Shown: positions 24,647-34,358 of the stretch, in pieces | How positions within the stretch are numbered: the stretch's first letter is position 1 | Layout of the letters: every line of letters starts with the position of its first letter | Source of the DNA: Thermaceae bacterium | Lineage (GTDB): Bacteria > Deinococcota > Deinococci > Deinococcales > Thermaceae | DNA length: 64,000 nt | Direction of reading: 5' to 3' | Assembly (NCBI GenBank): GCA_015478585.1 | Contig: JADMIM010000002.1 | Coordinates: 1-64,000 of the forward strand | Translations under genes and position numbers: made by a program | The notes under the pieces: model-generated | The model's input: the letters and a program-made list of their open reading frames with translations, nothing else | The model's database searches: none | Told to the model about the DNA's origin: nothing

Positions 24647-26797
24647 ATGGAGATAGGGGCTCACGATACAAAAAAATCCCCGCTGGGGCGGTTCACCTGG
24701 GTAGTTTTGCTGGTGGCTGCGCTGTACAGCATCTATCTGGTCATCCACCCTTTTACACCGCTTTCCAAGCTCAGCATCTCCTTTTTGGATACGGTACAGC
24801 TCGAGAGGGCCACCCATGTTTTTTTCCTGATTTTTGCGGGCTATCTCATCACCTCTCAGAGCACCCCGGCCAAGCGCACCTTGGGCTCTTGGGTGTTTGT
24901 GGCTCTTTCGCTGCCTTTTCTGTACACCTTTTGGTTTCCAAATGTGCGCGGGGTGGACATCCCTTTGGTGGGGAAACTCGTAGGCACCCTGGTTTGGGCG
25001 GTGGCTGCACTCCCGGCGATATTCCCGCGTATCCACCGCTATACCGACCTGCTGGCAGCTTTGGCGGCGATAGCTCCTTTTGTTTATCAACTGGTGAACT
25101 ACGAGCAACTGGTCTATCGCGCGGTGCTCCCGGCGGGCTGGGACATGGTGATGTCTTTTTGCTTGATTATCTTGGTGCTGGGCTTGGTTAACCGCTTTTT
25201 AGGGCCGGTGATGCCCAGTCTGGTGTTGGTTTTCCTAGCCTACAATCTGTATGGGCAGATGGTTCCGGGAACCTTTCGGGGAGCCAAAAACGGCATTGAT
25301 CTAATCCTGGGCAAAACCTATAACGAAACTGAAGCCGGTATTTACGGCTTGATTACCGGGGTTTCGCAGAAATATCTGGTCTACTTCACCATTCTTTCCG
25401 GGCTGATTGGAACCCTGGGGCTGGGTAAGGTGGTCGCCAACATCGCTCTGGCCTTGGTGGGCCGCACCCCGCAGACACCGGGACGGGTTACTGGCTTGGC
25501 CTCGATATTCATGGGCATGTTTAGCGGCTCGGGGGCGGCAGACACCCAGTTTGTCGCTACCCTTGCCAAGCCTCTCTTCGAGCGGGCAGGCTACGACCGC
25601 ATGATCAGTGCGGGGCTGGTGGCAACTTCGGGAACCATCGCCATCATTACCCCACCGGTATTGGGCAGCATCGCTTTTATCATGGTGGAGATTCTCAACA
25701 TCAGCTATTCCTGGGTCATCATCATGGCGATAGGGCCGTGCCTGCTGTACCTGATCTCGGTGCTGGCCTACAACGAGTTCTATACCCGCAAAGCCAAACT
25801 ACCCCCGGTGGGCGGTGACGAGCACCCGACCCGGAGCTACGCGCTGCGTTACAGCACCATCTTTATTCCCATCCTGATCATCATCGGGATGCTCTATGTG
25901 GGCTTTCAGGTGTCTACGGCAGTGTGCATCGCCATGCTGGGCTTCATTTTGGTAGCCTACTTAGACCCCACCCTCCGGCCCAGAGGTTTGCAGCCCATCC
26001 TGGACGGCCTGGCCGAGGGTTTCCGCCAGCTCATTCCGATTGGCACGGCTATCGTCGCAGCCAATCTGGTCTTTGCCATGATGGTGATTACCGGCCTGCC
26101 CTCGAAGTTCTCGATTTTTCTGGGCCAGGTCTCGGGTGAAAGCCTGCTGCTGGCGACACTGCTGACGGCGATTTTCAGCCTGATTCTGGGGATGGGGGTG
26201 CCCCCCACCGCGACCTACGTGCTGACCTCCTCGCTCACCGCCCCCGCCATTATCGGCCTGGTCAAAGCCAATTTTCTGGGCTATGGTCTGGCCCCCGAAC
26301 AGGCCGTGCTGGCGGCGACCCTGGCCACCCATATGTTTTTGTTTTATTACGCGGTGCTGGCTGACGTGACCCCGCCGGTGGCGCTCTCGGCCTATGCTTC
26401 GGCCTCGGTGTTCAAAACCGACCCCATCATCACCGGGGTATACGCGGCGCGGGTGGCGCTATCAAAGTACATCATTGGGTTTTTCTTCCTGCTTTCGTTT
26501 ACCGGAACCGGCCTGCTCATCTTGCCAGTGCTACAAAATGTGGCCGGAATTGGGGGTTGGCTGATTATCCTCGAGCGCTTCTTTTTCACCACCGCCGCCA
26601 TCATCTTCATGAGTGCTGCGACGGTGGGCTACACCCGCCGGAGGCTGGCTCGGTGGGAGAGCTGGGTGATGGGGCTGCTGGCGCTCAGCCTGTTTTATCC
26701 CTATCCCAACTTGTGGGTAGGGTTTATTCCGCTGGTGCTGTGCCTGTTGTTTTTCTTGCGGCGGGAGCGGCAAACCATCCCGCAGGCTTCGGATTGA
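24647..26797 (+). CDS. TRAP transporter fused permease (DctQ-DctM)
   Basis: 716 aa, with the small 4-helix and large 12-helix subunits in one chain, as usual for TAXI systems. The DctM part carries GIYGLITGVSQKYLVYFTI, a glycine-rich GMFSGSGAADTQFVATLAKP, and GTIAIITPPVLGSIAFIM. The start at 24647 follows GAAGGAA; the frame is open from 24617 without such a site. It forms a complete Na+/H+-driven importer with the upstream receptor. Confidence 0.92.
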   Translation: MEIGAHDTKKSPLGRFTWVVLLVAALYSIYLVIHPFTPLSKLSISFLDTVQLERATHVFFLIFAGYLITSQSTPAKRTLGSWVFVALSLPFLYTFWFPNVRGVDIPLVGKLVGTLVWAVAALPAIFPRIHRYTDLLAALAAIAPFVYQLVNYEQLVYRAVLPAGWDMVMSFCLIILVLGLVNRFLGPVMPSLVLVFLAYNLYGQMVPGTFRGAKNGIDLILGKTYNETEAGIYGLITGVSQKYLVYFTILSGLIGTLGLGKVVANIALALVGRTPQTPGRVTGLASIFMGMFSGSGAADTQFVATLAKPLFERAGYDRMISAGLVATSGTIAIITPPVLGSIAFIMVEILNISYSWVIIMAIGPCLLYLISVLAYNEFYTRKAKLPPVGGDEHPTRSYALRYSTIFIPILIIIGMLYVGFQVSTAVCIAMLGFILVAYLDPTLRPRGLQPILDGLAEGFRQLIPIGTAIVAANLVFAMMVITGLPSKFSIFLGQVSGESLLLATLLTAIFSLILGMGVPPTATYVLTSSLTAPAIIGLVKANFLGYGLAPEQAVLAATLATHMFLFYYAVLADVTPPVALSAYASASVFKTDPIITGVYAARVALSKYIIGFFFLLSFTGTGLLILPVLQNVAGIGGWLIILERFFFTTAAIIFMSAATVGYTRRRLARWESWVMGLLALSLFYPYPNLWVGFIPLVLCLLFFLRRERQTIPQASD

Positions 26798-26933
26798 GCG
26801 CATTCTCGTCCAGGATGGCAAAAGAGCATCTTTAGAAATCCTGCCTGGGACAGGTGTGCTGAACTGTGATTCAAGCTTTTACTGGCGAAGCCCTTTTGGG
26901 TAAGGCAGCTTTGCAAAAAGTGAGGCAGGCTGA

Positions 26934-27990
<1,057 letters not shown>

Positions 27991-27992
<2 letters not shown>

Positions 27993-28014
27993 GGGCGGGA
28001 TCATTCCCGCCCTC
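27991..28014. terminator. Hairpin between convergent ddl and comEA-like gene
   Basis: A perfect 10-bp stem GAGGGCGGGA / TCCCGCCCTC with a 4-nt loop starts inside the ddl stop codon. No U-tract directly follows on either strand. Probable bidirectional terminator. Confidence 0.65.
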
Positions 28015-28029
28015 GATCAGCTTTGGAGA

Positions 28030-28569
28030 TTATTTTTTGGCCGCGCGGTAGCCTGCGGCCTCAGCTTCGGCAGTGGTAGCGAAGCAGGCCCTGGCCTTGG
28101 TTTTGGCGTAGTTCGCATCACCGGTAGCCAGATGGTAGATACCTTTCCTCGAGCCTTTGATCTGAGCGTTGGCCGGGCAAGAGCCATCGGCGTTGGGGGT
28201 CACGCCTTTGCCCAGCTTGCTGTTGGAAGTGGTCTTGGTGGGAGTAGTCGAGGTGGTAGAGGCCGGGGTGCTCGAAGTGGTGGTTTTGCTCGAGGCCGGG
28301 GCAGCCGCACCGAAAGTCACCATCGGGGTCAGCTTGGCGAGGTTTTTCTGGCTGATTCCCTTGACCCTCGAGGTCAGGTCGTTGATGTCCTTGAAGGGGC
28401 GTAGCTTGACGATCTCGGCGGCCCGCTTGGGGCCGATGCCGGGCAGGGCTGCGAGTTGGGCTACGGTCGCGCTATTGATGTCCACCGGGCCGCTTTGGGC
28501 CACCACGTTGACAACCGGGAGCAACAAGGCGATAACCATCAGCACAGAGGCTTGCAATATGTTTCGCAT
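28030..28569 (-). CDS. Secreted ComEA-like helix-hairpin-helix protein with sunset-like C-terminus
   Basis: 179 aa. A signal peptide or anchor (LMVIALLLPVVNVVAQ) is followed by a ComEA-type HhH pair (about 30-85: VDINSATVAQLAALPGIGPKRAAEIVKLRPF). A Ser/Thr/Lys linker (about 90-125) follows. The C-terminal motif CPANAQIKGSRKGIYHLATGDANYAKTK-like resembles the small sunset domain (about 130-179), with paired cysteines. ComEA binds DNA outside the membrane during natural transformation, common in Thermus relatives. The start at 28569 follows AAGGAGGT. No other competence gene lies nearby, so a competence role is inferred only. Confidence 0.75.
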   Translation of the reverse strand: MRNILQASVLMVIALLLPVVNVVAQSGPVDINSATVAQLAALPGIGPKRAAEIVKLRPFKDINDLTSRVKGISQKNLAKLTPMVTFGAAAPASSKTTTSSTPASTTSTTPTKTTSNSKLGKGVTPNADGSCPANAQIKGSRKGIYHLATGDANYAKTKARACFATTAEAEAAGYRAAKK

Positions 28570-28780
28570 AGTTCTGACCTCCTTGGGGTCGAACAGAGTT
28601 TTCGGGCATTGTGTGAACCCCAGATGAAATTGCATCTATACTATCCACGGGTATATCCAGTTGGCCCATTTTCTCACAGCTACGCGCAATTTCCCCTGCT
28701 GGAGACACTATAGCTCCAAGAAACCTAGCTGTTCGGCAACACAATTGAGCATGAGGCTAGCCTTGAAGTGAAAACTTGAT

Positions 28781-28906
28781 AACGGCTCCGTCGCCACCGG
28801 CACAGTCGTCGGAAACCCCGGCTTCACCGTGGGAACTGGCTTCGATGCCAACAACTACAAGCTGACCCAGCAATACACCGGCGACCAGAACTTTGTGGTC
28901 AAGTGA
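28781..28906 (+). pseudogene. C-terminal remnant of an unidentified protein
   Basis: A 41-codon frame without a start, preceded by in-frame stop codons, encodes NGSVATGTVVGNPGFTVGTG and ends in QQYTGDQNFVVK before TGA. The composition (G/T/N/V) resembles the end of a secreted beta-rich protein. No partner fragment is seen nearby. Confidence 0.4.
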
Positions 28907-28909
28907 GCG

Positions 28910-29884
28910 CTACTTGGGGAGAAACTCGAGCACGGCCCGGTTAAAGGCCTCGGGGTTGTCCTCATTGGGCAGCAGACGGGCTTTGGGAATAACTATAGAA
29001 GTCACCTCAGGGCGGGCTTGCACAAAGGCTTTGGCATCGTCGGCTGAGGTAAACCCACTGGCCTCACCCCACAACAGTAGCGTCGGGGATTGCACTTTGG
29101 GCCAGTAGGGACGCACGTCCTGGTCGAGACTCCCGGTGGCGAAGGAATAAACCACCCACTGCGCATTGGGTGCTTTGAGGTTGTAGTCGTAGGCCTCGAC
29201 CACCTCAGGCGTGAAGCTGGCCTGGGAGTAATAAGCCTGGTCGAGGAAAAACCGCTGCCCGAAGGGCGTAGTAAACAAGCCGTAGACCAAGTCGCCCCAG
29301 AAAGCAATCAGATTGAAATCGCTGACGCGGTCAGCGTTTTGGGGACGGGTCTGACGCTCAAAACCCGTCGGCCCAATCAGGATGAGTTTGCGCACCAGGT
29401 CGGGATGCTGGGCGGCCAGGCGAATGGTATAGGCTGCGGCAACCCCGTTGGCAACGATATTGGTTTTCTCTTGAATCACATCACGGATAAAGCTCTCGAT
29501 CTGGGCGCGGTGCAAATCTTGGGTGTAGCGTATCGCTGGGCGGCTGCTGCGCCCGAAGCCCAACAGGTCTATGGCCCAGACCCGGTAGCCCGCATCCGCG
29601 ATGGCTTGGGCGTTCTTGCGGTACTGGAACACCGAGGAACCCCCGCCGATACCATGAATCAACAGCACCGGCAACCCGGTCTTGCCGATTTGCTCGTAGT
29701 AGGTTTTGTACTCCCCGAACTCGGCGTAGCCCGGTGTGGCCCCGGCGATGATGGGCTGGTCGGGCTTGGGCAGGGTGGAATAGCTCAAGGACGGTGCACA
29801 AGCGGTAAGAAATAACAGATTGAGGATTAAATATTGATACACAACAAGATTGTTTCGGGTTTTGTTGACCTCGAGTTTAGTCAC
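28910..29884 (-). CDS. Alpha/beta-hydrolase-fold lipoprotein lacking the catalytic triad
   Basis: 324 aa with lipobox LTAC (Cys29). The fold is clear: oxyanion HGIGGGSSVFQYRKN (about 76-90), VWAIDLLGFGRSSRP (about 100), LIGPTGFERQTRP (about 173) and the C-terminal PTLLLWGEASGFTS. However, the nucleophile elbow (normally GNSxGG) reads ANGVAAAY. The usual catalytic Asp after WGE is replaced (WGEASGF), and the GH of the C-terminal GHLPHEE block reads RLLPNED. All three triad residues appear lost while the rest is well conserved, pointing to a binding or scaffold role. It is a single gene, and a remnant of another gene lies just beyond its 3' end. Confidence 0.75.
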   Translation of the reverse strand: MTKLEVNKTRNNLVVYQYLILNLLFLTACAPSLSYSTLPKPDQPIIAGATPGYAEFGEYKTYYEQIGKTGLPVLLIHGIGGGSSVFQYRKNAQAIADAGYRVWAIDLLGFGRSSRPAIRYTQDLHRAQIESFIRDVIQEKTNIVANGVAAAYTIRLAAQHPDLVRKLILIGPTGFERQTRPQNADRVSDFNLIAFWGDLVYGLFTTPFGQRFFLDQAYYSQASFTPEVVEAYDYNLKAPNAQWVVYSFATGSLDQDVRPYWPKVQSPTLLLWGEASGFTSADDAKAFVQARPEVTSIVIPKARLLPNEDNPEAFNRAVLEFLPK

Positions 29885-29997
29885 GGCTTCAGTATGGCCC
29901 GTGTTAGGTTAAAACGCTATGCAGCATGCGATGCGACCTTAGAAAGAGCCACCAGTTAACCTCCCATGCACGCCCAGCCCATCCGCCTGTGGGGTTT

Positions 29998-30083
29998 GTA
30001 GGGACGCATAGCTATGCGTCCCTACGCGTGTCAACCGTTGATTCCTCGGGTACTGAAGGACGTTCTTCAATGTTCGAGGAATC
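29998..30083. repeat. Perfect 28-bp palindrome and adjacent hairpin
   Basis: 29998-30025 is a perfect palindrome whose halves are GTAGGGACGCATAG and its exact complement. It is followed by GATTCCTCG (30040-30048) paired with CGAGGAATC (30075-30083) around an inner TGAAGGACGTTCTTCA. This 418-bp spacer (29885-30302) has no gene. Confidence 0.8.
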
Positions 30084-30120
30084 CCGTACAGGAGCGCGTA
30101 TCAGATTCTTCGCCCGTTCG

Positions 30121-30234
30121 TCCACGTGAGTACCGCCACAGGCGGGGCGCTGTGCGCCTCCACGTGAGTACTGCCACAGGCAGGGCGCTGTGCGCCTCCA
30201 CGCGAGTACCGGTATCGCCGGGGTGCTGTGCGCC
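30121..30234. repeat. 38-bp tandem repeat, three copies
   Basis: Three contiguous 38-bp units (30121, 30159, 30197) each start TCCACGYGAGTAC and end GCTGTGCGCC. Copies 1 and 2 differ at two bases; copy 3 is more diverged in the middle. Each unit ends in the palindrome GGCGCTGTGCGCC or a variant, so the array forms a row of small hairpins. Confidence 0.85.
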
Positions 30235-30302
30235 TTCACTGGACGGACAACAGCCTCAGAATGACAACGGTTTTGATTTTGTAACTTTTCGGCTGCAGGC
30301 TT

Positions 30303-31679
30303 TTAGCGAACTTTTTCAGCGGCCCCGTCGCTGATTTTGCCCGGATTCAGCAGGCCCAGAGGGTCGTACTTGGCCCTGGCCTGTAGCACCGGCTCGCCAC
30401 CCCAGCGCGGGTCGGCATCCAGGAAATAGGTATGCGGGTCGGCAACCTGGATGCCCATCTCCTCGCGTTTGGCGATGGACGCATAGATTTCGTCTTTGGT
30501 CTGGTAGTAAATCAAGTCCAGTGCGGCGAGCTGAAGATGACCGCCTCGAGCAATGTACTCCTGGTGAAAGGCCACCTTGTCCCCATGAAAGGCCCTCAGT
30601 TCGGCGATTTGTGCGAGTGCCGCGTCTGGCTCAGGTCGAAAGGCCGATTGCAGATACGTCCAGTCGGGGTCGGCTTTCATGGCCCAGAGCGTGGTGTGGT
30701 TCCAGGTGAAGTCGGTTAGGCAAAATTTGCCCTTGTGGTAGGCCCCGGCAGGCGCGGTATAGGTGAGTTTCCCGCTGTAGGAGACAGCTCTTTCGGCGAT
30801 GGCGGCAGTGCGGCCCTGGGACAGCTCCAAGAGCACCACAGCCCGGCCTTCCTCCACCCCGCCCGCGTCCACCAAAGGCTTGAAGAAACTGGGGATGGGC
30901 CACTCGTGCAGGGAAATCAGACGTTTAGGTTCGTCGGTATCCAGGGCCAGGGCGTGGCTGAAGCGCAGGGCGCTTTCGTAGCTGGGGAAGCTCAGCACCG
31001 CCTCTTCCCAGGGCACGGCAGGGGCTAGGTTGATCTCGAACTCGACCATAATCCCGCTAGTACCGTAGGCGTGGATGAAGCCAAAGATGTCGTGGCCCTC
31101 GAGCTGGTGCAGCTTGGCCTCAGCCGTCATCTCCATCACCGTGATATTTTTCAAAAAGCCATCCCATAGCACCCCGTTGCGAATCGAACCCACCCCCCCG
31201 AAGCCCCCACCCACAAAGCCGCCCACCGCAGCAGTGGCCCAGGTGCTAGGGTAGCAGCGCAGCTCCCAGCCGCGCTCTCTGCCGTGGCGCTCGATTTGGC
31301 CCAGCCGGGTTCCGGCCTCTACGCGGATGACCCCAGTTGTATCGTCAAAATCTAGAATGCGGTTCATGCGGTGGGTTGAGACCACGAGGCCGCCGTGCAA
31401 CGGTACGCATTGGCCGTAGTTGCCGGTTCCAGCTCCGCGCAAGGTCACGGGAATATTATTCTGGACGGCGTATCGCACCACTTGTTGCAGTTCTTCTACC
31501 GTCTGCGGCGCGACCACCAAGTCGGCCTGCTTGTCCCCCAGCAGGCTCTTCAGGACAGGCGAGTAATAATAGGCATCCTTGGAGAAAACCCCAATGCTCT
31601 TGGCATCGGCGAAAACCCCTTTTTCACCGACGATTGCCCCCATCGCTTCAACCAACGTCATCATCCCCATGACCTCCAC
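30303..31679 (-). CDS. FAD-linked oxidase (GlcD-like)
   Basis: 458 aa in the PCMH/VAO fold. The FAD-binding half has VVAPQTVEELQQVVRYAVQN, PVTLRGAGTGNYGQ and a glycine-rich AAVGGFVGGGFGGVGSIRNG (about 150-170). The C-terminal half is the GlcD-type cap. No Fe-S cysteine clusters are present. It is the last gene of the minus-strand importer/amidohydrolase series. Starts are ambiguous: GTG at 31679 after GGAGGG, or ATGs at 31670, 31664 and 31661. The substrate is unknown; by context it may oxidise an intermediate of the cyclic nitrogen compound handled by the upstream genes (inference). Confidence 0.8.
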   Translation of the reverse strand: MEVMGMMTLVEAMGAIVGEKGVFADAKSIGVFSKDAYYYSPVLKSLLGDKQADLVVAPQTVEELQQVVRYAVQNNIPVTLRGAGTGNYGQCVPLHGGLVVSTHRMNRILDFDDTTGVIRVEAGTRLGQIERHGRERGWELRCYPSTWATAAVGGFVGGGFGGVGSIRNGVLWDGFLKNITVMEMTAEAKLHQLEGHDIFGFIHAYGTSGIMVEFEINLAPAVPWEEAVLSFPSYESALRFSHALALDTDEPKRLISLHEWPIPSFFKPLVDAGGVEEGRAVVLLELSQGRTAAIAERAVSYSGKLTYTAPAGAYHKGKFCLTDFTWNHTTLWAMKADPDWTYLQSAFRPEPDAALAQIAELRAFHGDKVAFHQEYIARGGHLQLAALDLIYYQTKDEIYASIAKREEMGIQVADPHTYFLDADPRWGGEPVLQARAKYDPLGLLNPGKISDGAAEKVR

Positions 31680-31710
31680 TGTAGCCCTCCCGAGAGACGT
31701 TTGTGGTAAA

Positions 31711-31792
31711 GGATTTGTCTCAGGTCACAAGCCCCAGGTCGCATGTCGAAAATCTTTTTTGACCTGAGACCTGAGACCTGCGACCTCTCCTT
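31711..31792. repeat. Word-built inverted arms (GTCTCAGGTCA family)
   Basis: TTTGTCTCAGGTCA on the left is complementary to TGACCTGAGAC on the right. The right arm repeats the word (CCTGAGACCTGAGACCTG), giving alternative pairings. An inner AGGTCGCATGTCGAAAA part lies in the loop. It lies between two co-directional genes. Confidence 0.65.
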
Positions 31793-31796
31793 GGGG

Positions 31797-33029
31797 TCAA
31801 CGCTCAACATATAACCTCGCCTCACGCTTCTCCTCTGCCCGGATTCGCCCGCCCAGAATCACATAGCGCTTGGCCACCTGGAATTGCAAAGCTTCGCGCC
31901 AGTTCTGCGCGTCCAGCACGACCAGATTAGCTTTGCTGCCGACCTCGAGGCCGTACCCCTCCAAGCCCAGGGCCTGGGCCGACCAATCCGTGACCATATG
32001 TCGCACAGTTTCCAGTTCCTCGCCCCAGGCCAGTTGCGCCACGTGCGCCGTCCACAAAGCAACATCCAGCGGGTCGTTGCGTCCGAAGGGATAATAGGGG
32101 TTGTCCACGTCGTCCTGCGCAGTTACTACCCGAACCCCGGCGGCGAGCAATTCCTTGACCCTGGTGTTGCCGCGTGGGATGGGCTGCCGGGTGGTCTGGC
32201 AGGTTACGAGTTCGATGTGAGCGTTGCTGATGACGGTTGCACCGGCCTCTTTGATGAGACCAATGGTTTTACGGGCGGTGGCATCATCCTGGAAGCCCAG
32301 CGAGCCGAGTTGGGTCAGCAGCAGCGGCCAACGATGCTTCACTGCCAGGGCTGCCAGATAGGCCCCCGTCGCCGAGTTCGGGTCTTCGGTGTCGTCAGCA
32401 ACGGCATGAAGGGGCAGGTTGTATTTTTTGGCAAGCCCTAAGCAAAACTCGGCGTGGGCCTCCCCATCGGCCTGGCTGGGCTCGAGCCAGGGCACCGCCC
32501 CCACCGCGTCACAGCCCTGAGCAACGGCCTGCTCGAGCAATTCCATGTTCTCCGGGAATCGCGCGAAGCCATTTTGCGGGAACGGTATCAGTTGAATGGT
32601 CATGAAGGGAAACTCGGCCTGCAAGCGCTTCAAGCCCTCTAAAGCCCGCAAGCCCGCCTGTTCATCCACATCAGCGAACAGGCGAATGGCCCAGGTTCCG
32701 TTCTGGATGGCAAGCTCAATCAGGCGTTTTCCCCGCTTGTAGACACTCTCTGGCATATAGCTGCGTTTGATCTGCCCCAGCGCCTCGAAACGGTGCAGGG
32801 CCTGAACTTTGGCGGGCTGATGGGCTAGTTCCCAGCTCCAAAACGACTTGCAGGCGTGCAGGTGGGGGTTGACGAAAGCAGGCTGGGTAAAGCGCTGCTC
32901 GAGGTCAATCTCCTGCTTTGCGCTCGATAAGCCTTCTCCTATCGCGGCTATACAGCCGTCTTCAATCCCGATGTCGGCGGTCTGGCCTGTGGGAAGTCTG
33001 GCGTTTCGCAACATCAAATCCATAGCCAT
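31797..33029 (-). CDS. Cytosine-deaminase-like amidohydrolase 1
   Basis: 410 aa, metal-dependent hydrolase. Metal ligands are visible as FVNPHLHACKSF (HxH, about 52), HAVADDTEDP (about 210), SNAHIELV (about 267) and AQDDVDNPYYPFGRNDPLDVA (Asp, about 307). The central loops follow the CodA deaminase pattern. Residues differ from classical CodA at the substrate pocket (HACKS instead of HxHLDKT), so its substrate may differ from that of the next gene. The start at 33029 follows GAGGGGTA; ATG 33023 is also possible. Confidence 0.82.
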   Translation of the reverse strand: MAMDLMLRNARLPTGQTADIGIEDGCIAAIGEGLSSAKQEIDLEQRFTQPAFVNPHLHACKSFWSWELAHQPAKVQALHRFEALGQIKRSYMPESVYKRGKRLIELAIQNGTWAIRLFADVDEQAGLRALEGLKRLQAEFPFMTIQLIPFPQNGFARFPENMELLEQAVAQGCDAVGAVPWLEPSQADGEAHAEFCLGLAKKYNLPLHAVADDTEDPNSATGAYLAALAVKHRWPLLLTQLGSLGFQDDATARKTIGLIKEAGATVISNAHIELVTCQTTRQPIPRGNTRVKELLAAGVRVVTAQDDVDNPYYPFGRNDPLDVALWTAHVAQLAWGEELETVRHMVTDWSAQALGLEGYGLEVGSKANLVVLDAQNWREALQFQVAKRYVILGGRIRAEEKREARLYVER

Positions 33030-33161
33030 TACCCCTCCCTCGTGGGGGAGGCTGGGGGAGGGGGCTGAGCCGAAGGCGAATGCCTTTGCTTTTCGCAGCA
33101 CTCACTTGACCTATGGTCAAGCCCCCCCTCCTTAACCCTCTCCCACAAGTGGGGAGAGAAT
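33030..33161. other. C/G-rich hairpin pair between the two amidohydrolase genes
   Basis: ACCCCTCCCTCGTGGGGGAG and a second block CCTTAACCCTCTCCCACAAG with a following GTGGGGAGAG lie in opposite orientation and can pair with each other. Similar CCCCTCTCCC...GGGGAG blocks occur at 39674, 55950 and 58799, so this is a dispersed hairpin type. Confidence 0.55.
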
Positions 33162-34358
33162 TCAAAGCCATTCATGCCGCACCTCTTGCTGGTAGACCAG
33201 TTTTCCAGCTTTGTAGACCCGCAAACGCGGGGCAATCTGGGCCAGGGCGGTCTCGTAGCTGTGGGCATCCACTACCACCAAATCGGCGGTACAGCCCACC
33301 TGCAAGCCATATCCCGGCAGGCCCAGGATGCGGGCAGGAGCCAGGGTAATCATCTCGAGGGCGGCTTGGCGTTCCTCGGGTGCGGTAAGGCTGGCAGCGT
33401 GTACGGCGGTGTTGGCCTGCCATAGCAAATCGTAGTTGCCCATCGGTTGAAAGGGGTCTACCACGTTATCCGAGCCCAGGGCCACATTGATTCCGGCGCT
33501 GCGCAGGGCCTTGATGGGCATCAGACCTCGAGCGGGCGGATGGCCCTTACCCTGCAAGACCAGGTTCACGGCGGGCAGGCTGACCAAATGCAGTTCGGCT
33601 TTGGTCACCTTGTCAATGACCCGCCGCTGCACCTCCGGCGACTGAAAGGTGAGCGAGCAGTTGTGGTCGGACGTGACCTGATTTTGTAGGCCCCTGGCCA
33701 ACACCATCTCGGCTAGGGGCTCCAAGTCGAGGTGGGCTGGGTTTTCGTGCTCGTCCATGTGCAGGTCTACGGGTCGCCCGAAGCGCTCGGCCAAATCCAG
33801 CGCCGACTTCATGCAGGCCAGGGGGTCGGGGGTGATGTGAGGGCAACCCCCCACGATGTCAATGCCACGTTGCAGGGCTTCCACCATTAGCGCGTCACCG
33901 CTGGGGTCGCCCGGTTGGCCCAGGGCCACAAACTCGAGGTCAATCTTGCCGGAAAACTCCTGCCGCAGCTCGAGCATCCCCTCCAGCACCTCGAGGCCCT
34001 TGTAGCTGTCCATATCCAGGTGCGAACGCAGCGAGGTGGTGCCCCTGGCGATGGCCTGCAAAAGGCCCCGCCTAGCCCGCTCCTTGAAATCGGCTTTGCT
34101 GCGGTGGGGCTTGCTGGCCCGCCAGATTTCGATGGCCTCCATCAGCGTGCCGGAGTGGTTCTCGAGGCCGCCCGCTCCGAGCGATAAGGTTTTGTCCAGG
34201 TGACAGTGGGATTCCACGAAGCCGGGGAACACCGCCCGTCCGCCAAAGTCTTCGCCCACACTGTCCGGCACGGCCCCAATCGCAGCGATGCGCCCCTTAT
34301 CCACAGTGATATCCACAGGCTCACCCGCACCCCACAAGCGTACGTTCTTGAGGGTCAC
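33162..34358 (-). CDS. Cytosine-deaminase-like amidohydrolase 2
   Basis: 398 aa of the CodA subgroup: FPGFVESHCHLDKTLSLG (HxH, about 55), SLRSHLDMDSYKG, VDLHMDEHENP (H and catalytic Glu), VTSDHNCSLTF and ALGSDNVVDPFQPMGNYDLL (metal Asp). This is the typical cytosine/isoguanine/creatinine-type deaminase signature. The GTG start at 34358 shares its first base with the TAG stop of the creatininase gene (TAGTG), so the two are translationally coupled. It probably removes ammonia from a heterocycle; which one is not readable. Confidence 0.87.
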   Translation of the reverse strand: MTLKNVRLWGAGEPVDITVDKGRIAAIGAVPDSVGEDFGGRAVFPGFVESHCHLDKTLSLGAGGLENHSGTLMEAIEIWRASKPHRSKADFKERARRGLLQAIARGTTSLRSHLDMDSYKGLEVLEGMLELRQEFSGKIDLEFVALGQPGDPSGDALMVEALQRGIDIVGGCPHITPDPLACMKSALDLAERFGRPVDLHMDEHENPAHLDLEPLAEMVLARGLQNQVTSDHNCSLTFQSPEVQRRVIDKVTKAELHLVSLPAVNLVLQGKGHPPARGLMPIKALRSAGINVALGSDNVVDPFQPMGNYDLLWQANTAVHAASLTAPEERQAALEMITLAPARILGLPGYGLQVGCTADLVVVDAHSYETALAQIAPRLRVYKAGKLVYQQEVRHEWL

